A stretch of DNA of 64,000 nucleotides from the NCBI GenBank assembly GCA_963775315.1, contig CAVZIN010000012.1:248001-312000 (forward strand), read 5' to 3'. The notes below the pieces were generated by a model. That model searched no databases. It was not told where the DNA came from and saw nothing but the letters and a program-made list of their open reading frames with translations. This document shows, in pieces, positions 39,908 through 47,791 of this stretch. This stretch comes from CAWGHZ01 sp963775315 (GTDB lineage: Bacteria > Pseudomonadota > Alphaproteobacteria > MPNO01 > DASWLB01). Every line of letters begins with the position of its first letter. Position 1 is the stretch's first letter. A program made the translations under genes and the position numbers.

Positions 39908-41980
39908 ATGGACCAGCAAGCGTTGACGATGGCGTGGCATGCCCTCGCCATCGTCAGCGACCCTTTGCGCCTCGTCTATCTCGCCTCTGGCGTGTTGATG
40001 GGGCTCGTACTCGGGATCATCCCGGGGCTCGGCGGGCTGATCGGGCTTTCGATCCTCCTCCCCTTCACCTTCGGGCTCGATCCGTTCGCCGCCGTCGCGA
40101 TGATGCTCGGCCTCTCGGCGGTCACCGTGACCTCCAATTCGATCCCGGCCGTGCTGTTCAGCGTGCCGGGCACGATCGGTTCGGCCGCGACCGTGCTCGA
40201 CGGCTTCCCGATGGCGCAGAAGGGCGAGGCCGGCCGCGCGCTCGGCGCCGCCTATACCGCCTCGGTGCTGGGCGGGCTGTTCGGCGCGTTCGTTCTGGGC
40301 ATCTCGGTGCCGGTGCTCCGGCCCCTCGTGCTCCTGATCGGCTCGCCGGAGCTCTTTGCCATCTGCGTGTTCGGTCTCTCGCTGGTTGCGGGGCTCAGCG
40401 CGAACGCCCCCCTCAAGGGCATGGCGGCCGTCTGCATCGGCATCTCGGTCGCCATGATCGGCGAGGACGCGCAAACCGCGCAGCTCCGCTGGACGCTCGG
40501 CACCAACTATCTGTGGGACGGGCTTCCGATCGTGCCGTTCGTGCTCGGCATCTTCGCGCTGCCCGAGATGTGCGATCTTGCCATCGCGCGGCGCGCCATC
40601 TCGGGCGACACCAACATTGGTTCGCGCTGGGCCCAGTTCGAGGGCGCGAAGGACGTGCTGCGCAACTGGTGGCTTCTGCTCCGCTGCTCGTCGCTGGGCG
40701 CGGTTCTCGGCGCGGTGCCCGGCATCGGCGCGGCGGTGATCGACTGGATCGCCTACGGCCATGCCATCCGCACAGAGAAGGGTGCGGCCGAGACGTTCGG
40801 CAAGGGCGACGTGCGCGGCGTGATCGCCTGCGAGTGCTCGAACAACGCGAAGGAGGGCGGCGCGCTGATCCCGACCGTGGCCTTCGGCGTGCCGGGCTCG
40901 GCCTCGATGGCGCTGATGCTGTCGGCTTTCCTGATCCACGACATCGTGCCCGGGCCGGAGATGCTGACCAAGCATCTCGACGTCACCTACGCGCTCGTGT
41001 GGTCGGTTGCCATCGCCAACATCTTGGGCGCGGGCATCTGCTTCCTGTTCGCGAACCAGCTCGCCAAGATCGCCATCATCCGGATCGGCGTGCTGGCGCC
41101 GCTGATCGTGGGCGTCGTGTTCGTCGGCGTCTATCAGGCCTCGTCGAGCTGGGGCGATCTGATCGCGCTGCTCGTGTTCGGGGTGATCGGCTGGATCATG
41201 AAGCGGATGAACTGGCCGCGCCCGCCGGTCATCCTGGGCTTTGTGCTCGGCGCGCTGTTCGAGCGCTACATGTACATCTCGGTCCAGCGCTATGGGTTCG
41301 AGTGGCTGGGCCATCCGGTCGTGGTCGTGATCATGACGCTTGGCCTTTACGGGCTTCTGTCGCCGATCGTGCGCAACGTGCGGCATGAGCGGCGCCGCCT
41401 CGGCGGCCGGGCGCGCATCGCGTTCGGCCGGCGCGACCGGCTCGCGACCGGCGAGAACGTGTTCACCTGGATCGTGATCCTCGTGTTCGCCGCCGCGTTC
41501 GCATCGTCGCTCGCATGGCCGCTCGGCGCCAGGCTGGTGCCCGACACGGTGGCGATCGGCGGCATCGCGTTCGCGCTGCTGCACTTCGCGGGGAACTTCA
41601 CCAAGCTCGCCCCTGTGGCCGGCGCGCCGCCGCCCCCGCCCGCGAAGAAGACCGCGCAGGACGAATCGGCTGTGGATCTTCTTTCAGGGCTCGGCATGGG
41701 GACGATCCTGCAGCGCGCCCTGGTGTTCCTCGCCTGGTGCCTGTTCTATCTCGGCGCGACCTGGCTGATCGGCTTGCTGCCCGCCATGCTGGTCTTCCTG
41801 ATCCTCTATATGCGCTTCCAGGGGCACGAGAGCTGGCGCGTCACCCTCATGGTCGCGTTCGGTACCACCGCGTTCGGCTACGTGTTGTTCCACCAGCTCG
41901 TCGCCGTCTCCTGGCCGCAGTCGCTTTTGGGCGACGCCTTCCCCGTCCTGCGCTCGATCGGAGCCATCAACCTGTTTTGA
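39908..41980 (+). CDS. Tripartite tricarboxylate transporter, TctA-TctB fusion
   Basis: The 690-residue membrane protein has a full TctA part (about 1-500) with 'VLGIIPGLGGLIGLSILLPFT' near residue 40, 'ALGAAYTASVLGGLFGAFVL', and 'NNAKEGGALIPTVAFGVPGS' with the substrate-path glycines and prolines. After a basic segment comes a TctB-like region (about 510-690) of four or five helices, split by a Pro-rich linker ('VAGAPPPPPAKK'). TctA and TctB are normally separate proteins of about 500 and 150 residues, so this is a fusion. With the adjacent receptor it makes a complete secondary uptake system. The aldolase gene follows after 12 bases. Confidence 0.88.
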   Translation: MDQQALTMAWHALAIVSDPLRLVYLASGVLMGLVLGIIPGLGGLIGLSILLPFTFGLDPFAAVAMMLGLSAVTVTSNSIPAVLFSVPGTIGSAATVLDGFPMAQKGEAGRALGAAYTASVLGGLFGAFVLGISVPVLRPLVLLIGSPELFAICVFGLSLVAGLSANAPLKGMAAVCIGISVAMIGEDAQTAQLRWTLGTNYLWDGLPIVPFVLGIFALPEMCDLAIARRAISGDTNIGSRWAQFEGAKDVLRNWWLLLRCSSLGAVLGAVPGIGAAVIDWIAYGHAIRTEKGAAETFGKGDVRGVIACECSNNAKEGGALIPTVAFGVPGSASMALMLSAFLIHDIVPGPEMLTKHLDVTYALVWSVAIANILGAGICFLFANQLAKIAIIRIGVLAPLIVGVVFVGVYQASSSWGDLIALLVFGVIGWIMKRMNWPRPPVILGFVLGALFERYMYISVQRYGFEWLGHPVVVVIMTLGLYGLLSPIVRNVRHERRRLGGRARIAFGRRDRLATGENVFTWIVILVFAAAFASSLAWPLGARLVPDTVAIGGIAFALLHFAGNFTKLAPVAGAPPPPPAKKTAQDESAVDLLSGLGMGTILQRALVFLAWCLFYLGATWLIGLLPAMLVFLILYMRFQGHESWRVTLMVAFGTTAFGYVLFHQLVAVSWPQSLLGDAFPVLRSIGAINLF

Positions 41981-41992
41981 GAGGAGTCCGCC

Positions 41993-42709
41993 GTGAGCGA
42001 CCTTACCGCCCTGATCCGCGAGCTCGTCGCCGCCAACCGCGTGCTGGGGCACGAAGGCATTTGCGACGCGTTCGGCCATGTCAGCGTGCGCCATCCAGAC
42101 AACCCGCACCGCTATCTGCTGTCGCGCTCGCGCGCGCCCTCGCTGGTCGAGCCCGAGGACATCCTCGAGTTCGAGCTCGACGGCACGCCGGTGAAGCCGA
42201 CCGACACCCCGATCTATATCGAGCGGCCGATCCACGGCGCGATCTACGAGGCGCGCCCGGACGTGATGAGCGTGGTGCACAATCACTGCCACGACATCCT
42301 GCCCTTCGCCATCTCAAACGCGCCGATGCGGCCCGCCATCCATGGCGCGCGCCGGCTCGGCCAGTCGATTCCGCTGTGGGACATCCGCACCCGGTTCGGC
42401 GACACTGACCTTCTCGTCACCAACTTCGAGCAGGGGCGCGACCTCGCCAAGGCGCTCGGCCGGCAGAAGGCGGTCGTCATGCGCGGCCATGGCTGCGCGG
42501 TTTCGGGCCGCACGATCGCCGATTCGGTGCAGTCGTGCCTCTCCCTCGCCGCGAACGCAAAGGCGATCAATCTCGCCGTCGCGATGGGCGCCGAGATCAA
42601 CTGGCTCACCCCCGGCGAGATCGACGCCGCCTCGCCCGGCGCGCAGAATCTGCGCGGCCACGACCGCCAGTGGGAATATCTCTGCCACCGCGCCGGCGCG
42701 AAGCTCTAA
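41993..42709 (+). CDS. Class II aldolase/adducin family protein
   Basis: The 238-residue protein starts at GTG 41993 behind GAGGAG. Zinc ligands are H96-x-H98 in 'VVHNHCHDI' with His166 in 'MRGHGCAV'. Glu78 in 'PIYIERPIHGAIYEARPDV' occupies the catalytic acid position, and 'ICDAFGHVSVRHPDNP' is the substrate/phosphate loop. Family members cleave fuculose or ribulose phosphates or decarboxylate hydroxy acids; 'HRYLLSRSRAPSLVEPEDI' is typical of the non-phosphorylated-substrate branch found near carboxylate transporters and phthalate-type decarboxylases. The operon position suggests it acts on the imported compound. Confidence 0.87.
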   Translation: MSDLTALIRELVAANRVLGHEGICDAFGHVSVRHPDNPHRYLLSRSRAPSLVEPEDILEFELDGTPVKPTDTPIYIERPIHGAIYEARPDVMSVVHNHCHDILPFAISNAPMRPAIHGARRLGQSIPLWDIRTRFGDTDLLVTNFEQGRDLAKALGRQKAVVMRGHGCAVSGRTIADSVQSCLSLAANAKAINLAVAMGAEINWLTPGEIDAASPGAQNLRGHDRQWEYLCHRAGAKL

Positions 42710-42810
42710 GGTCGAGGGCGACCCGTCCGCTGGGCGTCGCGAGGAGTGGGTCGCATGGACCCCTTCCGCGCGGGTCGCGGTGACGTGTGTCCTGGAAGCG
42801 CGGTCGTGGG

Positions 42811-44412
42811 ATGAACAACGCTGACCTGATCGTCGCCACATTGCGTGCCGCCGGCATCGCGCGCGGCTTCGGTATCCCATCCGGCAACGTTCTTCCGCTG
42901 ATGGACGCGATGCGCACCGGCGGCGTCGAGTTCGTGCTGACCTCGCACGAGGGCGCGGCCGGCTTCGCCGCCGAGGTGACCGGGCGGCAGACCCAACGGC
43001 CCGGCCTTGCCATCGCGACATTGGGGCCGGGCGCCACCAACCTCGCGACCGGCGTCGGCTCGGCCTTCCTCGACCGTTCGCCGATGCTCGCCATCACCTG
43101 CAACCTGCCGACAACTCAGCTCGGGCGGCGCATCCAGATGGGCATCGACCATCACGCGCTGTTCGCCCCAATCACGAAGGCGACGATGGCAATTCCCGCC
43201 GGCGCGGTGGGCGAGACGCTGGCCGAGGCGATCCGTGTCGCGCTTTCCGAGCCGGCGGGCCCGGTGCACCTCGACCTTCCCGAGGATGTGGCGACCGCCC
43301 CGTGCCGAGAGACGGTGCCCGAGATTCCCGAAGGCGCGCGCCTCGCCCCGCCCGCGGCCGCGGACCTCGCCGCCGTCCGCGCGGCGCTCGCGGCGGCGAC
43401 GCGGCCGGTCGCGGTGATCGGCGCCGACGCGCGGCGCCTTCGCGATCCCGCCGTACTGCGCCGTGTGGTCGAGCGCCACGCCTTGCCCTTCGCCCATACG
43501 ACAATGGCGAAGGGGCTGGTTTCCGACGACCACCCGCTTTCGGTCGGGTGCATCGAACGGGCGTGTCGCCAGTACCAGCGCGACTTCCTGCGCCGCGCCG
43601 ATTTGATCGTCGCGCTCGGCTACGACACGATCGAGGTCGAGTACGAGGCGTGGATCGGCGACGTCCCGCTTGTCCATGTCGGGCTCGACGCACCCGACAC
43701 CGACGGCTCGGTCGCGCTCCGCGCCCAGGCGACCGGCGATCTCGACGCGGCGCTCGCTGCTCTCGCCGCCCTGCCGCCACGCGCCAATGGCTGGACCTCC
43801 GAAGCGCTCGCGTCCCACCGCGCGGGCTTCGCCGCCGTGCTTCGTCCTGCGTCGGCAAGCTTTGCGCCGCACCAGGCGGTCGACGTGGTGCGCCGCGCAC
43901 TGCCGGCGGACGGCGTGCTCGCCTTCGATGTCGGCGCACACACGCACCAGATCGCCAGCCAGTGGTCCGCAACCGGCCCGCGCCAGTTCCTGATCACCAA
44001 CGGGTGGTCGTCGATGGGGTTCGGCCTGCCCGCCGCCATCGCCGCCAAGCTCGCCGCGCCCGACCGCCCCGTCGTCTGCCTGATCGGCGACGGTTGCTTC
44101 CGCATGAGCTGCGGCGAGCTCGCGACCGCCGCGCGGCTCGGCCTCTCGCTCCCGGTCGTGGTGCTGGACGACGCGATCCTCGGGCTGATCCAGGTGAAGC
44201 AGGCGCGCCGCCAGATGCCAGCCTACGGCACCGGCTTGCAGGACACGCCCTATGGCGCGCCGCCGCCACATTATTTCGGCGTGCCGGCGGTCGGCGTTCG
44301 CGATGCCGGCGAATTGACCGCCGCGCTTCACGCTGCCCTCGCCGCCCCCGGCCCGACGGTGATCGAGGCAGTGGTCGACCCGGCGCATTACTGGCAGACC
44401 GTCTACGACTAA
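42811..44412 (+). CDS. Thiamine-diphosphate-dependent enzyme (acetolactate synthase/decarboxylase-like)
   Basis: The 533-residue protein has three ThDP-fold domains. The catalytic Glu47 lies in 'FVLTSHEGAAGFAAEVTG'. The central domain carries 'RPVAVIGADARRLRDPAVL'. The ThDP-binding motif begins at GDG about residue 426 ('CLIGDGCFRMSCGELATAAR') and runs to the 'VVLDDAILGLIQ' segment, where Asp replaces the usual Asn of the NDG...NN motif. It resembles the acetolactate-synthase-like group including benzoylformate and sulfopyruvate decarboxylases. It follows the aldolase gene by 101 bases and probably completes breakdown of the imported acid. ATG 42811 is preferred; a GTG eight codons upstream is possible. 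Confidence 0.85.
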   Translation: MNNADLIVATLRAAGIARGFGIPSGNVLPLMDAMRTGGVEFVLTSHEGAAGFAAEVTGRQTQRPGLAIATLGPGATNLATGVGSAFLDRSPMLAITCNLPTTQLGRRIQMGIDHHALFAPITKATMAIPAGAVGETLAEAIRVALSEPAGPVHLDLPEDVATAPCRETVPEIPEGARLAPPAAADLAAVRAALAAATRPVAVIGADARRLRDPAVLRRVVERHALPFAHTTMAKGLVSDDHPLSVGCIERACRQYQRDFLRRADLIVALGYDTIEVEYEAWIGDVPLVHVGLDAPDTDGSVALRAQATGDLDAALAALAALPPRANGWTSEALASHRAGFAAVLRPASASFAPHQAVDVVRRALPADGVLAFDVGAHTHQIASQWSATGPRQFLITNGWSSMGFGLPAAIAAKLAAPDRPVVCLIGDGCFRMSCGELATAARLGLSLPVVVLDDAILGLIQVKQARRQMPAYGTGLQDTPYGAPPPHYFGVPAVGVRDAGELTAALHAALAAPGPTVIEAVVDPAHYWQTVYD

Positions 44413-44465
44413 AGCGCCCCGCGCCGGCGCCTTTCTCCCCTCCCGCAAAAATTTCCGGCCGCCCG

Positions 44466-44492
44466 TGTCACACGCGGGGGCGCTGCCTCGTC
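44466..44492 (+). promoter_or_regulatory. ECF41-type sigma factor promoter candidate
   Basis: TGTCACA (44466-44472) and CGTC (44489-44492) are separated by 16 bases, 43 bases ahead of the ATG of the carboxymuconolactone-decarboxylase-like gene. This matches the TGTCACA / CGTC elements reported for ECF41 sigma factors, and an ECF41-type sigma gene lies downstream. It is the only such pair I found in the window. Confidence 0.7.
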
Positions 44493-44904
44493 TTGTGGTC
44501 GGACGCCCTGAGGGCGGAAATCGAGGAGAAATGCCATGACACAGCGGCTGAACGCGATTGCCACAGGATCGGGGGGAATCGAGGGGCTGCGGAAGGTGGA
44601 GGCCTATCTCGCCAATTGCGGGCTGGAGCCGACGCTGCTCGAGCTGGTCAAGACGCGCGTGTCGCAGATCAATGGCTGCGCCTATTGCCTGCACATGCAC
44701 GCGGCCGACGCGCGTCGCGGCGGCGAAAGCGACGAACGCCTGCTGCTGCTAAACGCTTGGCACGAATCCGCGCTCTATTCCGAGCGCGAGCGGGCGGCGC
44801 TCACCTGGGCCGAGTCGCTCACCCGGATCGCCGAGACGCACGCCCCCGACGAGGTGTACGATGAGGCCCGGCGACGGTTCTCGGACAAGGAGCTAGGTCA
44901 TGTA

Positions 44905-44930
44905 CCCATAAAGGGGATTCCCTTTATGGG
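44905..44930 (+). repeat. Perfect 11-base hairpin inside the IS left end
   Basis: CCCATAAAGGG (44905-44915) and CCCTTTATGGG (44920-44930) are fully complementary around the four-base loop GATT, starting eight bases inside the element and 40 bases before the transposase start. It could block reading or translation from outside promoters into the transposase, a known IS strategy; that role is inferred. Confidence 0.7.
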
Positions 44931-44970
44931 CGGGGTGTGATTCAAGCTTCCAAACGGTGGGAGCTTGAAG

Positions 44971-45333
44971 ATGGCGCGCTTCGATTTGACCGATGCGGAA
45001 TGGACGATCATCCAGCCGCTGCTGCCGAACAAGCCGCGCGGCGTGCCGCGGGTGGACGACCGGCGTGTGGTGAACGGGATCTTCCACATCCTGCGCACAG
45101 GCGCGCCGTGGCGTGACCTGCCGGAACGGTACGGCCCGTACACCACGGTCTACAATCGCTTCAACCGCTGGGCCAAAGCAGGGGTGTGGCTCAAGGTGTT
45201 CGAGGCTTTGAAGGCCGGCTCGCCCACGTCGCTTCATCTGATCAACTCCTCGATCGTGCGCGCCCACCAGCACGCGGCCGGCGGTAAAAAGGGGGCGCGG
45301 ATCACGCCATCGGCCGTTCTCGTGGAGGACTGA
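44971..45333 (+). CDS. IS5-family transposase, first frame
   Basis: From ATG 44971 (GGGAG upstream) the frame encodes the DUF4096-like N-terminal region 'FDLTDAEWTIIQPLLPNKPR', 'ILRTGAPWRDLPERYGPYTT' and the start of the DDE domain 'INSSIVRAHQHAAGGKKG'. The position of the first catalytic Asp (usually IDST/IDSS) is Asn here (AAC). The frame then ends at TGA 45331-45333. The rest of the transposase continues in the -1 frame; the purine run AAAAAGGGGG (about 45286-45295) is a plausible programmed -1 slippage site. Confidence 0.85.
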   Translation: MARFDLTDAEWTIIQPLLPNKPRGVPRVDDRRVVNGIFHILRTGAPWRDLPERYGPYTTVYNRFNRWAKAGVWLKVFEALKAGSPTSLHLINSSIVRAHQHAAGGKKGARITPSAVLVED

Positions 45334-45737
45334 CCACCAAAATCCACGTCGTGGTGGATCGTCACGGCCTGCCTGTGCGCCTGCTGCTCACCCCCGGCCA
45401 GGCCTCGGACAAGACCACCTTCCCGGCCCTGGTCGAGGGACTGGCGCTCGCTCGTCACGTCGTTGCCGACCGCGGCTACTTCGCGGCCACCATTATCGCG
45501 CTCATCGAAGCCGCTGGCGCCTTCGCCCACATCCCGTCGCAGAGCAACGTCCGGGTCCGCCGTGTCGTTGACCGCCAGATTTACCGCCAGCGCAACCTCG
45601 TCGAACGCTTCTTCAACCGGCTCAAGCACTTCCGGCGCATCGCCACGCGCTATGACAAGCTCGCGCGAAACTTCCTCGCCGCCGTCGCCCTCGCTTCCAT
45701 ACGGCTCCGCATCAACCATTATGAGTCCACGACCTAG
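45296..45737 (+). CDS. IS5-family transposase, second (-1) frame
   Basis: Read in the -1 frame after the AAAAAGGGGG run, the sequence continues with 'ADHAIGRSRGGLTTKIHVVV' and holds the second Asp ('VVADRGYFAA') and the Glu ('RNLVERFFNRLKHFRRIATR') of the DDE triad. No separate start with a ribosome site is evident, so it is probably expressed only as a frameshift fusion; the coordinate given is the approximate slip point. The stop TAG is formed by the last bases of the element and the duplicated CTAG target. The combined protein would be about 254 residues. Confidence 0.8.
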
Positions 45738-45853
45738 TCGACCTCTCGATCGCGATCGCCATGATCAACGGCTGGAACCGGCTCTCCATCGGGTTCCGCG
45801 CGGCCCACCCGGCCGACCGGCCGAAGGCCGCCTGACCGCCGGCGAGACACGCC

Positions 45854-46765
45854 ATGGATCATCCCGCTGACACGCTGGATGCGTTCGAAGACCTCCGCCC
45901 CCGCTTGACCGGGCTCGCCTACCGCATGCTCGGCTCGATGGCGGAGGCGGAGGACGTGGTGCAGGAGGCGTGGCTGCGCTGGTACCGCGCCGACCGCGCC
46001 GCCGTTGTCGACCCGCCCGCCTATCTCTCGCGCGTGGTGACGCGGCTCAGCCTCGACGCGCTGAAATCGGCGCGGGCGCGGCGCGAGGTCTATGTCGGTC
46101 CCTGGCTGCCTGAACCGGTGCTCGACGCCTCTGCCTTCGCCGCCGAGGCGGAGAGCGACTACGCGCACGATTTGTCCGTCGGGCTGCTGCTGGCGCTGGA
46201 GCGGCTGTCGCCGCTCGAGCGGGCGGCGTTCCTGCTGCACGACGTGTTCGACGTCGAATTCGCGGAGGTTGCCGCCGCACTCGACCGCAGCGAGGTGGCG
46301 TGCCGCCAGCTCGCGGCCCGCGCGCGGACCCATGTGCGCTCGACGCGGCCGCGCTTCCCGGTCGCACCAGAGGCCGGACACGCGATCGTACGGGCGTTCG
46401 TCGCCGCCGCGGACAGCGGCGATGCCTCCGGTCTCACCCGGCTGCTCGCCGAGGATGCGGTGCTGCACAGCGACGGCGGCGGCAAGGTCCGCGCGGCGCT
46501 GCGCGCGATCCGCGGGCGCGACCGCGTCGTCCGCTTCACGGTGGGCATCTCGCGCAAGCTGTTCGAGCCACGCACCGCCGCGCATTCCTTCCTGCCGGTG
46601 AACGGCCTGCCTGGCCTCGTCACGACGTTCCAGGACGGCAGTCTCCAGGCTACCGCCTTCCAGATCGAGGACGGGCGGATCGTCGCGATCTATATCATGC
46701 GCAACCCGGACAAGCTTGCCCGGCTCGCGGGCGCTATGGCGTCGCCCGGCGCAGCGCCGGAATGA
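45854..46765 (+). CDS. ECF41-type RNA polymerase sigma factor (SigJ-like) with SnoaL-like C-terminal domain
   Basis: The 303-residue sigma factor has region 2 (about 10-75, 'RPRLTGLAYRMLGSMAEAED' and 'VVQEAWLRWYR') and region 4 (about 110-160, 'LSPLERAAFLLHDVFDVEFA'). A C-terminal SnoaL/NTF2-like domain of about 110 residues carries the two ECF41 landmarks, DGGGK in 'LHSDGGGKVRAA' and NPDKL in 'YIMRNPDKLARL'. In this group the C-terminal extension controls activity in place of an anti-sigma factor. Its usual partner gene, a carboxymuconolactone decarboxylase, lies just upstream but is interrupted by an IS. The 3' end overlaps a convergent gene by 32 bases. Confidence 0.93.
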   Translation: MDHPADTLDAFEDLRPRLTGLAYRMLGSMAEAEDVVQEAWLRWYRADRAAVVDPPAYLSRVVTRLSLDALKSARARREVYVGPWLPEPVLDASAFAAEAESDYAHDLSVGLLLALERLSPLERAAFLLHDVFDVEFAEVAAALDRSEVACRQLAARARTHVRSTRPRFPVAPEAGHAIVRAFVAAADSGDASGLTRLLAEDAVLHSDGGGKVRAALRAIRGRDRVVRFTVGISRKLFEPRTAAHSFLPVNGLPGLVTTFQDGSLQATAFQIEDGRIVAIYIMRNPDKLARLAGAMASPGAAPE

Positions 46766-47762
46766 CCTCCGCGCCGAACAGCCGGTACCACGCGCGCATC
46801 TCGGAAAGCGCAACCGACCGGTCGAAGATTACTGAGAAGTGGCCGGCGCCGGCACGGCGACACTGACCGATGATCTGATCGGCGATGGCGGTGGGGCTGC
46901 CGGCGATGAACTCGTCATCGCCGACCGAGAAGCTGTGCGACGCGGGGGAATCGAGGATCGCCGGCCGGCCCGGCACGTCGGCGCGCGGGTCCACCTTGAT
47001 CTGCTCGCGGTAGGTGACGCGGCGGCGGGCGAGGGCGGTCGCGTCGTCCAGCATGCTCACCTGCCGCCGGATGCAAAGATCGTCGGGCCCGACGGTCCGT
47101 CCCGCCTTCGCCGCCTCCTCGCGGTAGGCGTCGAAGATTTCGATGATCTTTTCGAGCGGATGGAAGCCGGTCGAGATCTTGGCGCCGCGCCGCGCCGCCT
47201 TGCGCGCCGAGGCGACGCTGATGACCGTCACCCATTTCGGCGGCGCCGGTTGCTGGATGCAGCGCGGCGTCAGGCGCAAATCGTCGAACTGCCAGAATTT
47301 GCCGTGATGCGAAATCACCGGCGCGGCCAGCGCCTTGTCGAGGATCTCCATCGCCTCGTCGTTGCGGGCGCGCGCTTCGTCAGCGGAGAGTCCGACCTGG
47401 GCCATTTCCTGCGGAATGCCGGCGGCGGTCCCGATCTCCAGCCGCCCGCCGGTCAGGTGGTCGAGCATGCCGATCTCCTCCACCAGCTGCCAGGGCGCGT
47501 GGTAGGGCGGCACCATGCCCATCACGCCGAGGCGCAGCGTGCGGGTGCGCAGCGCGACATTGGCAATCAGCAGGTTGGGGGCGGGCGAATAGGTGTGGCC
47601 GAAATGATGCTCGCTGAAAAAGATGCCGTCGAACCCGGCGGGCTCCGCGCTCGCCCACAGGTCGAGATGGGCGTCGAAATAGGCCTGCGATGCGGCCGGA
47701 TTGAACCGGTCGGCCAGCTCAGCCGGCGCGGCGAACAGCTCGAAGATCCAGGTCTTGATCAC
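46734..47762 (-). CDS. Luciferase-like (LLM) flavin-dependent monooxygenase
   Basis: The 342-residue bacterial-luciferase-fold protein has 'FDGIFFSEHHFGHTYSPAPN' (about 44-63), 'LRLGVMGMVPPYHAPWQLVE', 'GMLDHLTGGRLEIGTAAGIP' and 'KISTGFHPLEKIIEIFDAYR', matching the alkanal/F-type monooxygenase group that uses reduced FMN. The substrate is unknown. It reads toward the sigma-factor gene and overlaps its end tail to tail. The next minus-strand gene upstream, a TRAP receptor, ends 30 bases before it, so the two may form one transcript. Confidence 0.86.
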   Translation of the reverse strand: MIKTWIFELFAAPAELADRFNPAASQAYFDAHLDLWASAEPAGFDGIFFSEHHFGHTYSPAPNLLIANVALRTRTLRLGVMGMVPPYHAPWQLVEEIGMLDHLTGGRLEIGTAAGIPQEMAQVGLSADEARARNDEAMEILDKALAAPVISHHGKFWQFDDLRLTPRCIQQPAPPKWVTVISVASARKAARRGAKISTGFHPLEKIIEIFDAYREEAAKAGRTVGPDDLCIRRQVSMLDDATALARRRVTYREQIKVDPRADVPGRPAILDSPASHSFSVGDDEFIAGSPTAIADQIIGQCRRAGAGHFSVIFDRSVALSEMRAWYRLFGAEVIPALRRATP

Positions 47763-47791
47763 GCCGCGCCCTTCCTCGCCTGGCCGCCGAT

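Larger units (their letters stand above)
44893..45737 (+). mobile_element. IS5-family (IS427-like) insertion sequence with CTAG target duplication
   Basis: The element of 837 bases (44897-45733) is flanked by CTAG on both sides (44893-44896 and 45734-45737). The terminal inverted repeats begin GGTCATGTACCCATAAAGGG on the left and, read inward, GGTCGTGGACTCATAATGGT on the right: 15 of 20 positions match. It carries a transposase in two overlapping frames. Length, CTAG/TA target and two-frame transposase fit the IS427 group of IS5. The left end holds a perfect 11-base hairpin. It interrupts the carboxymuconolactone-decarboxylase-like gene. Confidence 0.9.
44536..45835 (+). pseudogene. Carboxymuconolactone decarboxylase/AhpD-family gene split by an insertion sequence
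   Basis: The 5' part (44536-44896) encodes 119 codons of an AhpD-like protein with the redox motif 'INGCAYCLHMHAADARRGG' and ends '...RRFSDKEL'. The 3' part (45734-45835) continues in the correct frame as 'VDLSIAIAMINGWNRLSIGF' and stops at TGA 45833-45835. Removing the insertion and one CTAG copy restores a 152-residue protein of normal family length. As it stands, translation runs about 14 codons into the element and stops. CxxC AhpD-like proteins are alkylhydroperoxidases or decarboxylases. This family is the best-known genomic partner of ECF41 sigma factors, and such a sigma gene follows 18 bases later. Confidence 0.9.

Noticed and set aside
45351..45737. Second transposase frame as an independent gene with its own start
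   Set aside because: The family-conserved sequence begins upstream of the first available GTG in this frame, and no ribosome site is present; a -1 frameshift fusion explains it better.
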